A stretch of 64,000 nucleotides of DNA, from positions 142,870 through 206,869 of the forward strand of contig NZ_BMGL01000005.1 in assembly GCF_014640175.1 (NCBI RefSeq). Reading direction: 5' to 3'. The notes under the pieces were generated by a model, which saw only the letters and a list, made by a program, of their open reading frames with translations, was not told where the DNA came from and did not search any database. This DNA is from Psychroflexus salis. GTDB lineage: Bacteria > Bacteroidota > Bacteroidia > Flavobacteriales > Flavobacteriaceae. Shown here piece after piece: positions 53,719 through 63,389 of the stretch. The position numbers and the translations under genes are program-made. How positions within the stretch are numbered: position 1 is the first letter of the stretch; every line of letters begins with the position of its first letter.

Positions 53719-54996
53719 TTAAATGAGTTTGCTTAGCTTATGCGTTAAAGATTTACGACTGTAAGCTTCTATATGCTTAGATGAAATACAAAGTTTACCT
53801 TGCAAAAATTCTTGAAAAGCTTTTTGCAATTCTTGCTTTAAACTTTTTTTATCTTGGTAATTAAATGTCGTACCCGATTGAGTTTCTTCTATAATTTTTT
53901 GAACATCCCAGGCTGTTGGACCCACTGCTAAAATAGGTCTTTTTGCCATTAAATATTCAAATAATTTACCAGGAATAATTCCGCTTTTAACAGGATTGTT
54001 TGCTTCAATAAGCAACAAAAGTTGAGCACTTTTTTGAGCTTTAATAGCATCTAAATGGGGCAAGTATCCGTCTAAATAAACATAATCTTTTAATCCGTAA
54101 GCTTCAATGCTATTAAGCACAGTCTGACTAACTTTTCCAACAAAATGCAGTTCTAAAAATTGCCGTAAATGTTTATTTTCTTCTAAAAATTCTTGGAGTA
54201 CTTTCCATAAATTTTCAGGATTTCTTTGGCTTAAAAGCGAACCAACATGCACCAAAGAAAAAGCTTCACTTAAATCTATATCTAAATTTTCAGTTTCGTC
54301 ATAGCCATTGGTAATTACTTCGATAGGTTGATTGGTTTTTTGCCTAAATTCTTCAGCAGTTTTAAAACTTGTTACAATAATTTGATCGGCTTCATTTAAA
54401 ACTGAATCTTCTAATTCTTTATGTTTTTGCTTTGCATTATCATTCAATTTTAATTGGCTATGGTAATCAATATTCACCCAAGGATCACGAAAATCAGCAA
54501 TCCATTTTAGGTTTTTAATTTTTTCTTTTAAACCTTTTCCAATTAAGTGTAAGCTATGTGGTGGTCCTGTAGTTATGACATTTTGTATGTTGTGTTTTTG
54601 TAAATAAGTCTGTAAAAACTTAATGGATGGATTTACCCAAAGTATGCGCGCATCTGGAATAAAATAATTTCCACGAACATACAACATGAGTTTTTGCATA
54701 GATTTCTGTTTCTCTACATCTTCTATAATTCCACTACTCATAGTTTTAGTATCGCTTTTTGAAAACAGCTTACTTACCTTATAAGGCTCGAGAATTGGTC
54801 TTTTAATAATAGTTAATTGATTAGAAACTTCACGGTTTAATGATTCATCTTGAATAGGATAATTGGGGTTTTTAGGAATAAAAACAATAGGTTCAATTCC
54901 AAACTGCGGAAGATACTTAACAAATTTCAACCAACGCTGCACACCAGGACCCCCAGCAGGTGGCCAATAATACGTAATAATAAGTACTTTTTTCAT
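53719..54996 (-). CDS. Glycosyltransferase family 4 protein
   Basis: 425 residues, GT-B fold. The N-terminal domain starts with LIITYYWPPAGGPGVQRWLKF, the GT4 motif of the glycan-binding half, and the C-terminal domain has VHVGSLLSQRNPENLWKVL and the E-x7-E-like PGKLFEYLMAKRPILAVGP near the C-terminus. It builds an envelope glycan using a nucleotide-sugar donor. Operon position between yfhO and the flippase suggests a surface polysaccharide. Confidence 0.88.
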   Translation of the reverse strand: MKKVLIITYYWPPAGGPGVQRWLKFVKYLPQFGIEPIVFIPKNPNYPIQDESLNREVSNQLTIIKRPILEPYKVSKLFSKSDTKTMSSGIIEDVEKQKSMQKLMLYVRGNYFIPDARILWVNPSIKFLQTYLQKHNIQNVITTGPPHSLHLIGKGLKEKIKNLKWIADFRDPWVNIDYHSQLKLNDNAKQKHKELEDSVLNEADQIIVTSFKTAEEFRQKTNQPIEVITNGYDETENLDIDLSEAFSLVHVGSLLSQRNPENLWKVLQEFLEENKHLRQFLELHFVGKVSQTVLNSIEAYGLKDYVYLDGYLPHLDAIKAQKSAQLLLLIEANNPVKSGIIPGKLFEYLMAKRPILAVGPTAWDVQKIIEETQSGTTFNYQDKKSLKQELQKAFQEFLQGKLCISSKHIEAYSRKSLTHKLSKLI

Positions 54997-55025
54997 AACA
55001 GATTAGTTTTTACAAACCGATAAGC

Positions 55026-57446
55026 TTATTGGTTTTTATTTCGATATAAAGTAAATACACCAAATCCTATAATTCCAAGAAATAATATGCTCGATGCTAA
55101 ACTAATTTTACCACCTGTTTGTACAACTTTAGGTTTAAATAGAAATACAATCTCTCCGTTACCATCGGGAATGCTTAAACCACGTAATAAATAATTTACT
55201 TTACGAATCGGGACTTCTTCTCCATTAATTTTAGCTACCCAACCATGCTTGTAATATATTTCTGAAAAAACTGCAAATTGCGGGCTAGAAGTTCTAAATG
55301 AATAAATAAGTTGATTCGGTTGTTTTGAAGTAAGTTGAATGAATTGGTCTTCTTCTTCGTTAAATTGAAGCAAATTTAATTGAGCTGCTTCATCTTGCAA
55401 CATTACAGCAGTTTCTTTGGTTTTTATTTTTCCGAGCGCTGCAATTTCATCGTCTACACTTGGAACAGTTTCAATCGTATTTACAAACCAAGCACTTCCA
55501 TTAACATCCTTATTTATTTGTGCTTGTAAACCTTCATCTTTTGGATTCATAATAAAGTATTTTACATTCATCATGTTTAATACTTCTTGGTTTCCTTTTC
55601 CGATATAAAACTCATATAGGTTCTGAATACGCTTAGGCTTTGCTGCATGATAACCACCAATGGAATTATGAAAAAAGGAAGCTCGAGCAGAGTTAAATGG
55701 GTTATTGGTTAAGTCTAAAACTCGAAAATGAGTAGTATCTTTTTTAATTTCTCGGTCGGCAGCTGTTAATTGAAATGGTCTTTCCATTTTAGATTTTGAA
55801 ACGAAATCTTCGTCGTTATCGACATAGCGTTTATCGACTAAAATTAAATCGCCAACTACAACAATTCCGATAGCAATCAGCGCTATTTTAGAAGTCAACT
55901 TTTTTTTCATCAACAGCCACAAAATTCCCATTAATAAACCAACAATTAAGAAGCTTCGCCACGCATCGTTTACCAACATGCTTTGCCGATCTAATCTTAT
56001 AGCTTGTGCTAGTTCATCAGGCAATTGCTGGTCTATAGGACTATAAAAATTGAAAAATGAACTATTAAATGCAATGAATAATAAGCTAAGTCCACCAGTT
56101 ATTATTCCTGTGTATTGTAAGGCTTTAGTTTTTTCTTCTTTTGCAGCTGAATTTGAAAAAAATTCTTTTAGGCCAACTATAGCTAAAATGGGGACACATA
56201 ATTCTAAAATAACTTGAATAGAAGAAACTGCTCTAAATTTGTTATATAATGGCACATAATCGACAAAAAATCGGGTTAATACTGAAAAATTATCGCCCCA
56301 AGACAAAAATAGAGACAATAAAACTCCAGCGATTGTCCAATATTTAATTTTTTTCTTCACTAAAAAAAGAGCGAGCACAAAAAGGAATAAAAGCCCTGCA
56401 CCCACATAGGCTGGAGCTGCAACATAAGTTTGATTTCCCCAATAGGTTGGCATACTTTGCGCGTATTGTTTTGCAGTAACAGGATTTGCTGTAAGTTGTA
56501 ATAAAGTTTGGTAGGTTTCTGAATCTGTATCTAAAGCTTGGCTGCTACTACCACCCATAAAGTTGGGGATAAATAAATTTAAACTTTCTACAATTCCGTA
56601 ACTATATTCAGTTATATAATCGTAATCTAAGCCATCCTTTTTAATTTTCTCTGAACTATCAGGGTTAATAGTGAGTTCTTCAGAGCCACGGGTAGAAAAA
56701 TCAGTATATTCTTTAGTTGCTAATAAGTTAGATGCATTAAAACCAAGTGCTAAAAATGCAGCTAAGCACATTACCGCAATTTGTTTAATGAATTTAAGAT
56801 AAGTTTTTGCAATAACATTTTGGTAAGCATAAACTAAACCAATACAAATACACAACAGCAGTAAGTAATAAGTCATTTGAAAATGGTTAGCTACAAGTTC
56901 TAGCGCCAAACCAAACACCAGTAAAACAAACCCCCAAAAGAGTTTATTTCTAAAGCATAATAAAATACCACTTATAACTAGTGGCATATATGCAATTGCG
57001 TGGGCTTTGGCATTGTGACCGACCCCCAAAATAATTATAAGATAAGTTGAAAAACCGAAAGCTAAGGCACCGATAAAAGCAAATTTAGGTTCAATTTTTA
57101 ACACAAGAAATAAAATATAAAGACCTACGAAGTAGATAAATAAGTAATCGCTTGGACGTGGTAAAAACCGAATAAGCTTATCTATCTTCTTCATGTAATT
57201 ATGTGGGTAATTTGCGCCTACTTGATAGGTAGGCATCCCGCCAAAAGCATTATCCATCCAGTAAGATTCTTCACCAGTTTCAGCAATAAAATCGCGCTGT
57301 TGTTTAGCCATTCCGTTATGCTGAACGATATCGCTTTGGTATATAACTTTACCAGATAAAACTGGATTAAAAAAACCAACAGAAACAATTACAAATCCAA
57401 CAAATACAAGTAAATGTGGAATAAATTTTGGCCAAGGTAATTTCAT
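55026..57446 (-). CDS. YfhO-family membrane protein
   Basis: 806 residues with about 12 membrane helices in the first two-thirds and a soluble C-terminal end (about 560-780; YFIMNPKDEG). YfhO proteins are GT-C-like: the family is linked to glycosylation of lipoteichoic acid in Bacillus; in Bacteroidota the substrate is not known. The conserved DIVQHNGMAKQQRDFI motif near residue 40 and the later VYNKFRAVSS are typical. It follows the DUF4834 gene by 15 bases. Confidence 0.85.
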   Translation of the reverse strand: MKLPWPKFIPHLLVFVGFVIVSVGFFNPVLSGKVIYQSDIVQHNGMAKQQRDFIAETGEESYWMDNAFGGMPTYQVGANYPHNYMKKIDKLIRFLPRPSDYLFIYFVGLYILFLVLKIEPKFAFIGALAFGFSTYLIIILGVGHNAKAHAIAYMPLVISGILLCFRNKLFWGFVLLVFGLALELVANHFQMTYYLLLLCICIGLVYAYQNVIAKTYLKFIKQIAVMCLAAFLALGFNASNLLATKEYTDFSTRGSEELTINPDSSEKIKKDGLDYDYITEYSYGIVESLNLFIPNFMGGSSSQALDTDSETYQTLLQLTANPVTAKQYAQSMPTYWGNQTYVAAPAYVGAGLLFLFVLALFLVKKKIKYWTIAGVLLSLFLSWGDNFSVLTRFFVDYVPLYNKFRAVSSIQVILELCVPILAIVGLKEFFSNSAAKEEKTKALQYTGIITGGLSLLFIAFNSSFFNFYSPIDQQLPDELAQAIRLDRQSMLVNDAWRSFLIVGLLMGILWLLMKKKLTSKIALIAIGIVVVGDLILVDKRYVDNDEDFVSKSKMERPFQLTAADREIKKDTTHFRVLDLTNNPFNSARASFFHNSIGGYHAAKPKRIQNLYEFYIGKGNQEVLNMMNVKYFIMNPKDEGLQAQINKDVNGSAWFVNTIETVPSVDDEIAALGKIKTKETAVMLQDEAAQLNLLQFNEEEDQFIQLTSKQPNQLIYSFRTSSPQFAVFSEIYYKHGWVAKINGEEVPIRKVNYLLRGLSIPDGNGEIVFLFKPKVVQTGGKISLASSILFLGIIGFGVFTLYRNKNQ

Positions 57447-57461
57447 ATGAAAAATTTAGTT

Positions 57462-57725
57462 TTATTCAACTTCTTCAAAATCAACATACTCCCCTACTTT
57501 ATGGTTCTTTTTTGTTTTTCGTGAAGCACTTTTAGTTGAAGTAATATAAGGTTCTTCTTGATCGGTATGCTTCTGATGAAATTCTTGTTGAAAGCGTTTA
57601 TGAATGTTTTGTTGAAATTTTTTTGAAACATATTTTATTATGTTCAGTTTATACCTTCGCCAAAAAAAACGAATCAAAAAGTAAAATAAAAGAAAATATA
57701 ATATAAAACTTACTAGGAAATCCAT
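57462..57725 (-). CDS. DUF4834 family small membrane protein
   Basis: 87 residues. A membrane helix (about 3-22; FLVSFILYFLLFYFLIRF) is followed by a basic and polar cytoplasmic tail with HKRFQQEFHQ and a conserved C-terminus KVGEYVDFEEVE, the mark of DUF4834. It is the first gene of the leftward glycan operon. Function is unknown. It is short enough that a regulatory or scaffolding role in the operon is likely. Confidence 0.8.
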   Translation of the reverse strand: MDFLVSFILYFLLFYFLIRFFWRRYKLNIIKYVSKKFQQNIHKRFQQEFHQKHTDQEEPYITSTKSASRKTKKNHKVGEYVDFEEVE

Positions 57726-57744
57726 TTACTTGCTCTTAGTTTTA

Positions 57745-57752
57745 CAAAAGTA
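57745..57752 (-). promoter_or_regulatory. -7 box TACTTTTG for the DUF4834-to-GlmU-like operon
   Basis: Reads TACTTTTG on the - strand (57745-57752), an exact TAnnTTTG match, 19 bases upstream of the DUF4834 ATG. Confidence 0.6.
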
Positions 57753-57804
57753 AGATTATATAATTGATGAAGTAAAACATCATACTAAAATTAACTAAAT
57801 AAAC

Positions 57805-57812
57805 TATATTTG
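57805..57812 (+). promoter_or_regulatory. -7 box TATATTTG for the 57833 gene
   Basis: Exact TAnnTTTG match on the + strand, 20 bases before the ATG. It stands back to back with the DUF4834 promoter about 60 bases away. Confidence 0.6.
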
Positions 57813-57832
57813 GTTATAAATTCATTTTTTTT

Positions 57833-58807
57833 ATGAAAATATTTTTATCGACTTGCTTGCTATTTCTTGTTATTCTTACAAGCAAGGCTCAATACACCGA
57901 AACCATCAACTCAAATAGACCTGGATTATCGTACAGTGCATTTGGCGTTGGCAACCAAGTAGTTCAACTAGAAACAGGACTGAGTTTTGGCAATCGAAAT
58001 CACGCACTTCGATTAGCCGATGCTAATTTATTTGGAGTAGATTATGCGCTGCGGTATGGATTAAACATGGACCGATTAGAAATTATACTAGATGGACGTT
58101 TTTTAAACCAAACGGAAACCATATTGGTTGGTGGCAGATATCAAGATTATACTTCGGCTAATTTTGAAAGAAATACAATTGGCGCTAAATTTTTATTGTA
58201 TGATCCGTGGATTAAAAGAGAGCAAGACGGGCCTGTTTTAACCAGTTACAAAGCAAATAATACTTTTCATTGGTTTCATCTAATTCCTGCGGTTTCAGTC
58301 TATGCTGGAGCAAATATTGCCATTGGAAAAGAAAGCCCATTTATGCCACCAGATACTCCAAATATTTCTCCTAGGCTAGGACTGATAACTCAGCATAACT
58401 TTAAAAGATGGGGATTTGTAAGTAATTTTATTTATGATCGATTTACTACTGATTTCCCTCAATTTGCTGGTATATTTACTTTAACACATACAATTAGCAG
58501 AGATTTTTCTGCTTTTGTTGAATTTCAAACATTAATTGATGATTTTTACTCAGACGAATTGTTTCGTTTTGGATGTGCATATTTAGTAAATAGAAATTTA
58601 CAATTGGATGCCTTTGGACTTATTAATTTTAAAGATACGCCACAACGTTGGCAAATTGGTGCAGGAATATCTTACCGTATAGATGAATTCCATAAAGAAG
58701 AATACATTTTTAAAAGTAAAGAACAAAAAGAAGAATTTGAGAAAAAAGAAAAAACGGAAGAAAAGAAAAAAGAGCGGAGAGAAAAATTTGAACTCCCTCC
58801 GCAATAG
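57833..58807 (+). CDS. Outer membrane 'transporter' protein with charged C-terminal tail
   Basis: 324 residues. A signal peptide (to about residue 20, SKAQ) is followed by a beta-barrel of the transporter/porin type (TINSNRPGLSYSAFGVGNQVV, YALRYGLNMDRLEIILDGRF, LFRFGCAYLVNRNLQLDAF). The barrel appears to end near 285 with the aromatic GAGISYRIDE. The last 35-40 residues are unusual, nearly all Lys and Glu (KEQKEEFEKKEKTEEKKKE). An outer membrane protein normally ends in an aromatic strand, so this tail should lie in the periplasm. A hairpin overlaps its stop. Substrate is unknown. Confidence 0.75.
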   Translation: MKIFLSTCLLFLVILTSKAQYTETINSNRPGLSYSAFGVGNQVVQLETGLSFGNRNHALRLADANLFGVDYALRYGLNMDRLEIILDGRFLNQTETILVGGRYQDYTSANFERNTIGAKFLLYDPWIKREQDGPVLTSYKANNTFHWFHLIPAVSVYAGANIAIGKESPFMPPDTPNISPRLGLITQHNFKRWGFVSNFIYDRFTTDFPQFAGIFTLTHTISRDFSAFVEFQTLIDDFYSDELFRFGCAYLVNRNLQLDAFGLINFKDTPQRWQIGAGISYRIDEFHKEEYIFKSKEQKEEFEKKEKTEEKKKERREKFELPPQ

Positions 58808-58809
58808 AT
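58774..58809 (+). terminator. Candidate hairpin terminator over the 57833 gene stop
   Basis: A 9-bp stem with one A:C mismatch (GCGGAGAGA at 58774-58782 with TCCCTCCGC at 58794-58802) spans the last codons, followed by a short AATAGATTTTT. The gap to the convergent capB gene is four bases, so this hairpin would serve as the end of both. Confidence 0.4.
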
Positions 58810-58811
58810 TT

Positions 58812-60068
58812 TTAACTAGCTGCCTGCATGGCTAATTTTGCTAATTTTTTATAGGTTCCGTTTTCTAATTTTTCACGTATAGATGAAAAAGCATTTAATG
58901 TAATTTCAACATCTTCTAAAGTATGAGAAGCAGTTGGTATTAAACGTAATAAGATTAGTCCCTTTGGAATTACAGGGTATACAACAATCGAACAAAATAC
59001 GCCAAAGTTTTCGCGCAAATCTTTTACCAAAGCCATTGCTTCGGGGATGCTTCCATGTAAATAAACAGGAGTAACACAACTGCTCGTAGAACCCAAATCA
59101 AAACCATTTTTGCGTAAACCGTTTTGTAGAGCATTTACATTTTCCCATAGTTTTGCTTTTAATTCAGGTTGATTACGAATCATATCTAAACGCTTTAAAG
59201 CACCTTCAACAAGAGTCATTTGCAATGATTTTGCAAACATTTGCGAACGCATGTTGTATTTCATATAATCAATAATTTCTTTATCGGCTGCAATAAAAGC
59301 GCCTGTGCTTGCCATCGATTTAGCAAAAGTTGCAAAATATACATCAATTTCATCTTGTATACCTTGTTCTTCTCCAGCTCCTGCTCCTGTTTTTCCGAGC
59401 GTACCGAAACCATGAGCATCATCTACTAAAAATCGGAAATTGTATTTTTCTTTTAAAGCTACAATTTCTTTTAATTTTCCTTGTTCACCACGCATTCCAA
59501 AAACACCTTCAGAAATCAGTAAAATTCCACCACCAGTTTGCTCGGCAATTTTGGTAGCTCTTTCCAAGTTTAACTCAATACTTTCTATGTCGTTATGCTT
59601 ATACGTAAAGCGTTTTCCTAAGTGCAATCGAACACCATCAATAATACATGCGTGAGCATCTACATCGTAAACAATAACATCATTTTTACCAACCAAAGCA
59701 TCTATGGTAGAAAGAATTCCTTGGTATCCAAAATTTAAAAGATAAGCAGCTTCTTTATGTACAAAACTTGCTAATTCATTTTGTAGTTGTTCATGAAGTT
59801 GGGTATGGCCACTCATCATCCTTGCTCCCATTGGGTATGCGCTTCCCCATTTTTTGGCTGCTTCGGAATCTATTTTGCGTACTTCAGGGTGATTTGCTAA
59901 GCCTAAGTAGTCGTTAACACTCCAAGTTACAACTTCTTTACCTTTAAATTTCATTCGGTTACCAATTTCACCTTCTAGTTTAGGAAAAACAAAATAACCT
60001 TCTGCTTGGTCTGCCCATTTTCCTAGTGGGCCTTTATCTTTATATATTTTATCGAATATATCGTTCAT
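58812..60068 (-). CDS. capB: Alpha-oxoamine synthase, probable cysteate acyltransferase (CapB-like)
   Basis: 418 residues, PLP-dependent aminotransferase class II fold. The PLP lysine lies in TFAKSMASTG and the Asp-His site in DDAHGFGTLG. This family (KBL, SPT, 8-amino-7-oxononanoate synthase) joins an amino acid to an acyl-thioester. In capnine-producing Bacteroidota the CapB enzyme joins cysteate to 13-methylmyristoyl-CoA. The immediate upstream gene is a cysteate synthase candidate, which favours CapB over serine palmitoyltransferase. It has its own -7 box at 60089-60096. The two readings differ only in the amino acid, so the name rests on context. Confidence 0.75.
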   Translation of the reverse strand: MNDIFDKIYKDKGPLGKWADQAEGYFVFPKLEGEIGNRMKFKGKEVVTWSVNDYLGLANHPEVRKIDSEAAKKWGSAYPMGARMMSGHTQLHEQLQNELASFVHKEAAYLLNFGYQGILSTIDALVGKNDVIVYDVDAHACIIDGVRLHLGKRFTYKHNDIESIELNLERATKIAEQTGGGILLISEGVFGMRGEQGKLKEIVALKEKYNFRFLVDDAHGFGTLGKTGAGAGEEQGIQDEIDVYFATFAKSMASTGAFIAADKEIIDYMKYNMRSQMFAKSLQMTLVEGALKRLDMIRNQPELKAKLWENVNALQNGLRKNGFDLGSTSSCVTPVYLHGSIPEAMALVKDLRENFGVFCSIVVYPVIPKGLILLRLIPTASHTLEDVEITLNAFSSIREKLENGTYKKLAKLAMQAAS

Positions 60069-60088
60069 AAGTATATTTTTAAACTATG

Positions 60089-60096
60089 CAAAAGTA
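60089..60096 (-). promoter_or_regulatory. -7 box TACTTTTG upstream of capB
   Basis: Reads TACTTTTG on the - strand, an exact TAnnTTTG match, 20 bases upstream of the capB ATG and within the 77-base capA-capB gap, so capB can be transcribed alone as well as with capA. Confidence 0.6.
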
Positions 60097-60145
60097 AGGT
60101 ATTACATTTGTAGAGAGTTGATATAGCTATAAATTAAAAAAACTT

Positions 60146-61195
60146 TTAGTTTTTGTTAATGTGTTTAATTGGCTTACTTATTGGTTGTTTTTCTTCTGGT
60201 GTTGTAAAACCTTGTTCTGCCATCCATTCATCACTATAAATCTTACTCATATAGCGCGATCCATGATCGGGAAAGATAATTACTACTTTACTGCTTTTGG
60301 TAAATTCTCCTTCTTCAGCTAAAAGACGAACTCCGTGTAAAGCAGCTCCAGAAGTATATCCAACAAACATGCCTTCTTTTTTAGCAATTTCTCTAGCTGC
60401 AAAGGCACTATCTTCATCAGAAACTTTAACATATCTATCAATGGCTTCGAAGTCTGTTGCAGCTGGAATTAAGTTTTTCCCTAAACCTTCAATGCGGTAA
60501 GGATAAATTTCTTCTTCATCAAACTCGCCTGTTTCATGATACTTTTGAATTACAGACCCATAAGCATCAATTCCAATAATTTTGATATTTGGGTTTTGTT
60601 CTTTTAAAAACCTAGCACTTCCAGAAATGGTTCCGCCTGTACCACTACAAGCAACTAAATGAGTGAGTTCACCTTTGGTTTGATTCCAAATTTCTGGACC
60701 TGTTGAATAATAATGGGCATCTATATTTAAGCTATTAAAATATTGATTTATGTAGATCGAACTTGGAATTTGTTTGTGAATTCGCTTGGCTACTTCGTAA
60801 TAAGATCTAGGGTCTGTTGAAGCCACATTAGATGGACAAACATGCACTTCTGCACCCATGGTTTTTAGTAAACTAATTTTATCTTTAGAAGATTTATTAC
60901 TTACGGCTAAAATACATTTGTAGCCCTTAATTACGCACGCCATCGCAACACTAAATCCAGTATTACCCGAAGTAGTTTCAATTATAGTATCGCCTGGCTT
61001 TAGCTTACCATCTTTCTCAGCTTTGTCGATAATGTAAGCAGCAATACGATCTTTAGACGAATGACCTGGATTGTGTGCTTCAAATTTGGTATAAAATTCT
61101 CCCGGAATATGGTTAGTAACTTTGTTTAACCTAAGCATTGGGGTATTACCAATCAATTCTAGAAGATTGTTGTGGATTTTGTCAGGATTTAACAT
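60146..61195 (-). CDS. capA: PLP-dependent cysteine synthase/CBS-family protein, probable cysteate synthase (CapA-like)
   Basis: 349 residues, fold type II PLP enzyme. The PLP lysine is in SSKDRIAAY (near 47), the substrate loop is TTSGNTGFS, and the phosphate-binding loop is GTGGTISG. It resembles cystathionine beta-synthase without a haem or CBS domain. Capnine-producing Bacteroidota use a close relative, CapA, that makes L-cysteate from O-phosphoserine and sulfite. Its location upstream of a CapB-like gene fits. O-acetylserine sulfhydrylase or cystathionine synthase cannot be excluded by sequence alone. It has a -7 box at 61237-61244. Confidence 0.75.
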   Translation of the reverse strand: MLNPDKIHNNLLELIGNTPMLRLNKVTNHIPGEFYTKFEAHNPGHSSKDRIAAYIIDKAEKDGKLKPGDTIIETTSGNTGFSVAMACVIKGYKCILAVSNKSSKDKISLLKTMGAEVHVCPSNVASTDPRSYYEVAKRIHKQIPSSIYINQYFNSLNIDAHYYSTGPEIWNQTKGELTHLVACSGTGGTISGSARFLKEQNPNIKIIGIDAYGSVIQKYHETGEFDEEEIYPYRIEGLGKNLIPAATDFEAIDRYVKVSDEDSAFAAREIAKKEGMFVGYTSGAALHGVRLLAEEGEFTKSSKVVIIFPDHGSRYMSKIYSDEWMAEQGFTTPEEKQPISKPIKHINKN

Positions 61196-61236
61196 ATATT
61201 GTTATTTATTTTTAAGGAAATAAATTCCCAAAAAAA

Positions 61237-61244
61237 CAAAGTTA
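61237..61244 (-). promoter_or_regulatory. -7 box TAACTTTG for capA
   Basis: Reads TAACTTTG on the - strand (61237-61244), exact TAnnTTTG, 41 bases upstream of the capA ATG, just before the stop of the S9 peptidase gene at 61260. It gives capA-capB its own promoter separate from the peptidase gene. Confidence 0.6.
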
Positions 61245-61259
61245 CATTTTTTTTTGAAA

Positions 61260-63389
61260 CTACTTTTTAATTCCTTCTAAATCGAAGATAAAAGTATATT
61301 CCTTTGCTAGTTCTTTTAATGACTCAAACCTTCCTGAAGCACCTCCATGTCCTGCTTCCATATTAGTATCCAAAAAAAGTAAATTACGATCGGTTTTTAG
61401 TTCTCTTAATTTTGCTACCCATTTCGCAGGTTCCCAATATTGTACTTGTGAATCGTGAAGTCCAGTTGTAACTAACATATTTGGATAATCCTGAGCAGCA
61501 ACATTATCATAAGGTGAATAGGATAACATGTATTCGTAATACTTTTCTTCGTTTGGGTTTCCCCACTCATCGTATTCGCCAGTGGTTAATGGTATAGAGT
61601 CATCCAGCATTGTTGTTACCACATCTACAAAAGGAACTTGTGCCACTATTCCATTGTAATATTGTGGAGCCATATTGGCCACTACTCCCATTAACAAACC
61701 GCCAGCAGAACCACCCATAGCGTATAAATGTTCTGGTGATGTATATTTTTGTTCAATTAAATATTCACTCACATTGATAAAATCAGTAAACGTATTTTTT
61801 TTCTGAAATAATTTACCCTGTTCATACCAATCTCTACCTAAATATTGACCACCACGCACATGTGCTAGAGCAAAAATAAAGCCACGGTCTAATAAACTGA
61901 TTCTAGAAGTAGAGAAATAAGGATCCATTGTAGCTCCATAGCTTCCATAAGCATACTGTAGAACTGGATTTTTACCATTGCGCTGTATTCCCTTTTTGTA
62001 AACTAAGGAAATTGGTATTTTGGTACCATTGTTAGCAGTAGCCCAAATTCGTTCAGAAATGTATTGGTTTTTATCGAAATTTGGATCGGGAACTTTTTGT
62101 TGCTTTAATAACTTTTCTTCTTTAGTTGCCATATCGAATTCGTAAACTGAAGCCGGTGTAGTCAATGAATTGTATGCGTATCGAAGTTTGGTAGTTTCAA
62201 ATTCTAAATTTGTAGTGGTGTAAGCTGTGTAAGTTTCACTTGAAAATGGCAAGTAGTATGCATCTTCTTTATTTTTCCATGGTTGAACTTTAATTCTTGT
62301 TAAACCATTGTAGCGTTCACTTAACACCAAATACTCTTGAAAAATATCAATCCCTTCCAATAATACATCTTCTTGATGTGGAATTACTTCTTCCCAATTA
62401 CTTGGGTTATTAATTGGTGAGCGCATTAACTTAAAGTTAGTAGCATCATCTTTGTTAGTTGTAATATAAAAATAATCACCAAAATGAGAAAGACTGTATT
62501 CTACTCCACGTTCACGTTGCGTAACAAGTTGAAAATCTGAGTCAGGTTGATTTGCATCTATAAACCTATATTCGTCTGCTAAGGTAGCAGAAGAGCCAAT
62601 AAATATGAATTTTCTTGATTTTGATTTATAAACATAACACGAAAAAGTTTCATCTTCTTCTTCAAAAATAAGCTGGTCTATTTCTGCTGAATTACCTAAT
62701 TTATGTTTATAAATTTGATTAGAGCGAAGCGTTGTCTCATCTTTTTTGGTGTAAAAAAGCGTTTTACTGTCGTTTGCCCAAGTACTTCCACCTGTTGTTA
62801 ATGGAATTTTCTGTTCTAGAATTTTACCAGTTTTTAAGTCTTTAAATTGAATTTCATATTTTCTTCTACCAACGGTATCAACTCCAAAAGATGCGTAACG
62901 ATTATCTGGACTGATGCTTAATCCGTTTAAGTTAAAGTATGATTTTCCTTCTGCCATAACATTCGCATCTACAATAATTTCTTCGGGAGCATCTATTTTA
63001 TCTTTCCTTCTAGAATAAATAGGGTAATCTTTTCCTTTTTCGTAGCTTACTTGGTACCAATATCCATTTAAAAAATAAGGCACTGACGAATCGTCTTCTT
63101 TAATTCTTGCTTTCATCTCTTCAAACAAGTCTTGTTGAAAATCTTTTGTGTGAGCCGTCATTTTCTCGTAGTATTCATTTTCGGCATTCAAATAAGCAAT
63201 TACTTCAGGATTTTCTCGCTGGTTGAGCCAATAATAGGCATCAACTCTTTCGTCTCCATGTTTAGTTAGTATTGTGTCTATTTTTTTTACTTGTGGTGGA
63301 TTGATTTCCAATTTATCTGATTTTTCTGTTGTGCAAGAAGTGGCAAATATAAGGCTTAAGAATCCTAGAGAAATGATTGATGCTTTCAT
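61260..63389 (-). CDS. Prolyl oligopeptidase family (S9) lipoprotein, oligopeptidase B-like
   Basis: 709 residues from the ATG at 63389. A longer start at 63443 would add 18 residues before the signal peptide. Lipobox ATSC, Cys19. A beta-propeller (about 60-440) is followed by an alpha/beta-hydrolase domain (about 445-700) with the nucleophile Ser in MGGSAGGLLMG and His in MEAGHGGASGRF near the end. It cleaves small peptides after basic residues (oligopeptidase B) or proline. The lipid anchor puts it in the periplasm or at the surface. Common in Bacteroidota. Confidence 0.9.
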   Translation of the reverse strand: MKASIISLGFLSLIFATSCTTEKSDKLEINPPQVKKIDTILTKHGDERVDAYYWLNQRENPEVIAYLNAENEYYEKMTAHTKDFQQDLFEEMKARIKEDDSSVPYFLNGYWYQVSYEKGKDYPIYSRRKDKIDAPEEIIVDANVMAEGKSYFNLNGLSISPDNRYASFGVDTVGRRKYEIQFKDLKTGKILEQKIPLTTGGSTWANDSKTLFYTKKDETTLRSNQIYKHKLGNSAEIDQLIFEEEDETFSCYVYKSKSRKFIFIGSSATLADEYRFIDANQPDSDFQLVTQRERGVEYSLSHFGDYFYITTNKDDATNFKLMRSPINNPSNWEEVIPHQEDVLLEGIDIFQEYLVLSERYNGLTRIKVQPWKNKEDAYYLPFSSETYTAYTTTNLEFETTKLRYAYNSLTTPASVYEFDMATKEEKLLKQQKVPDPNFDKNQYISERIWATANNGTKIPISLVYKKGIQRNGKNPVLQYAYGSYGATMDPYFSTSRISLLDRGFIFALAHVRGGQYLGRDWYEQGKLFQKKNTFTDFINVSEYLIEQKYTSPEHLYAMGGSAGGLLMGVVANMAPQYYNGIVAQVPFVDVVTTMLDDSIPLTTGEYDEWGNPNEEKYYEYMLSYSPYDNVAAQDYPNMLVTTGLHDSQVQYWEPAKWVAKLRELKTDRNLLFLDTNMEAGHGGASGRFESLKELAKEYTFIFDLEGIKK

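Noticed and set aside
58812..60068. Serine palmitoyltransferase reading for the alpha-oxoamine synthase
   Set aside because: Not excluded by sequence, but the adjacent CBS-like gene and the gliding-type features fit cysteate acyltransferase better.
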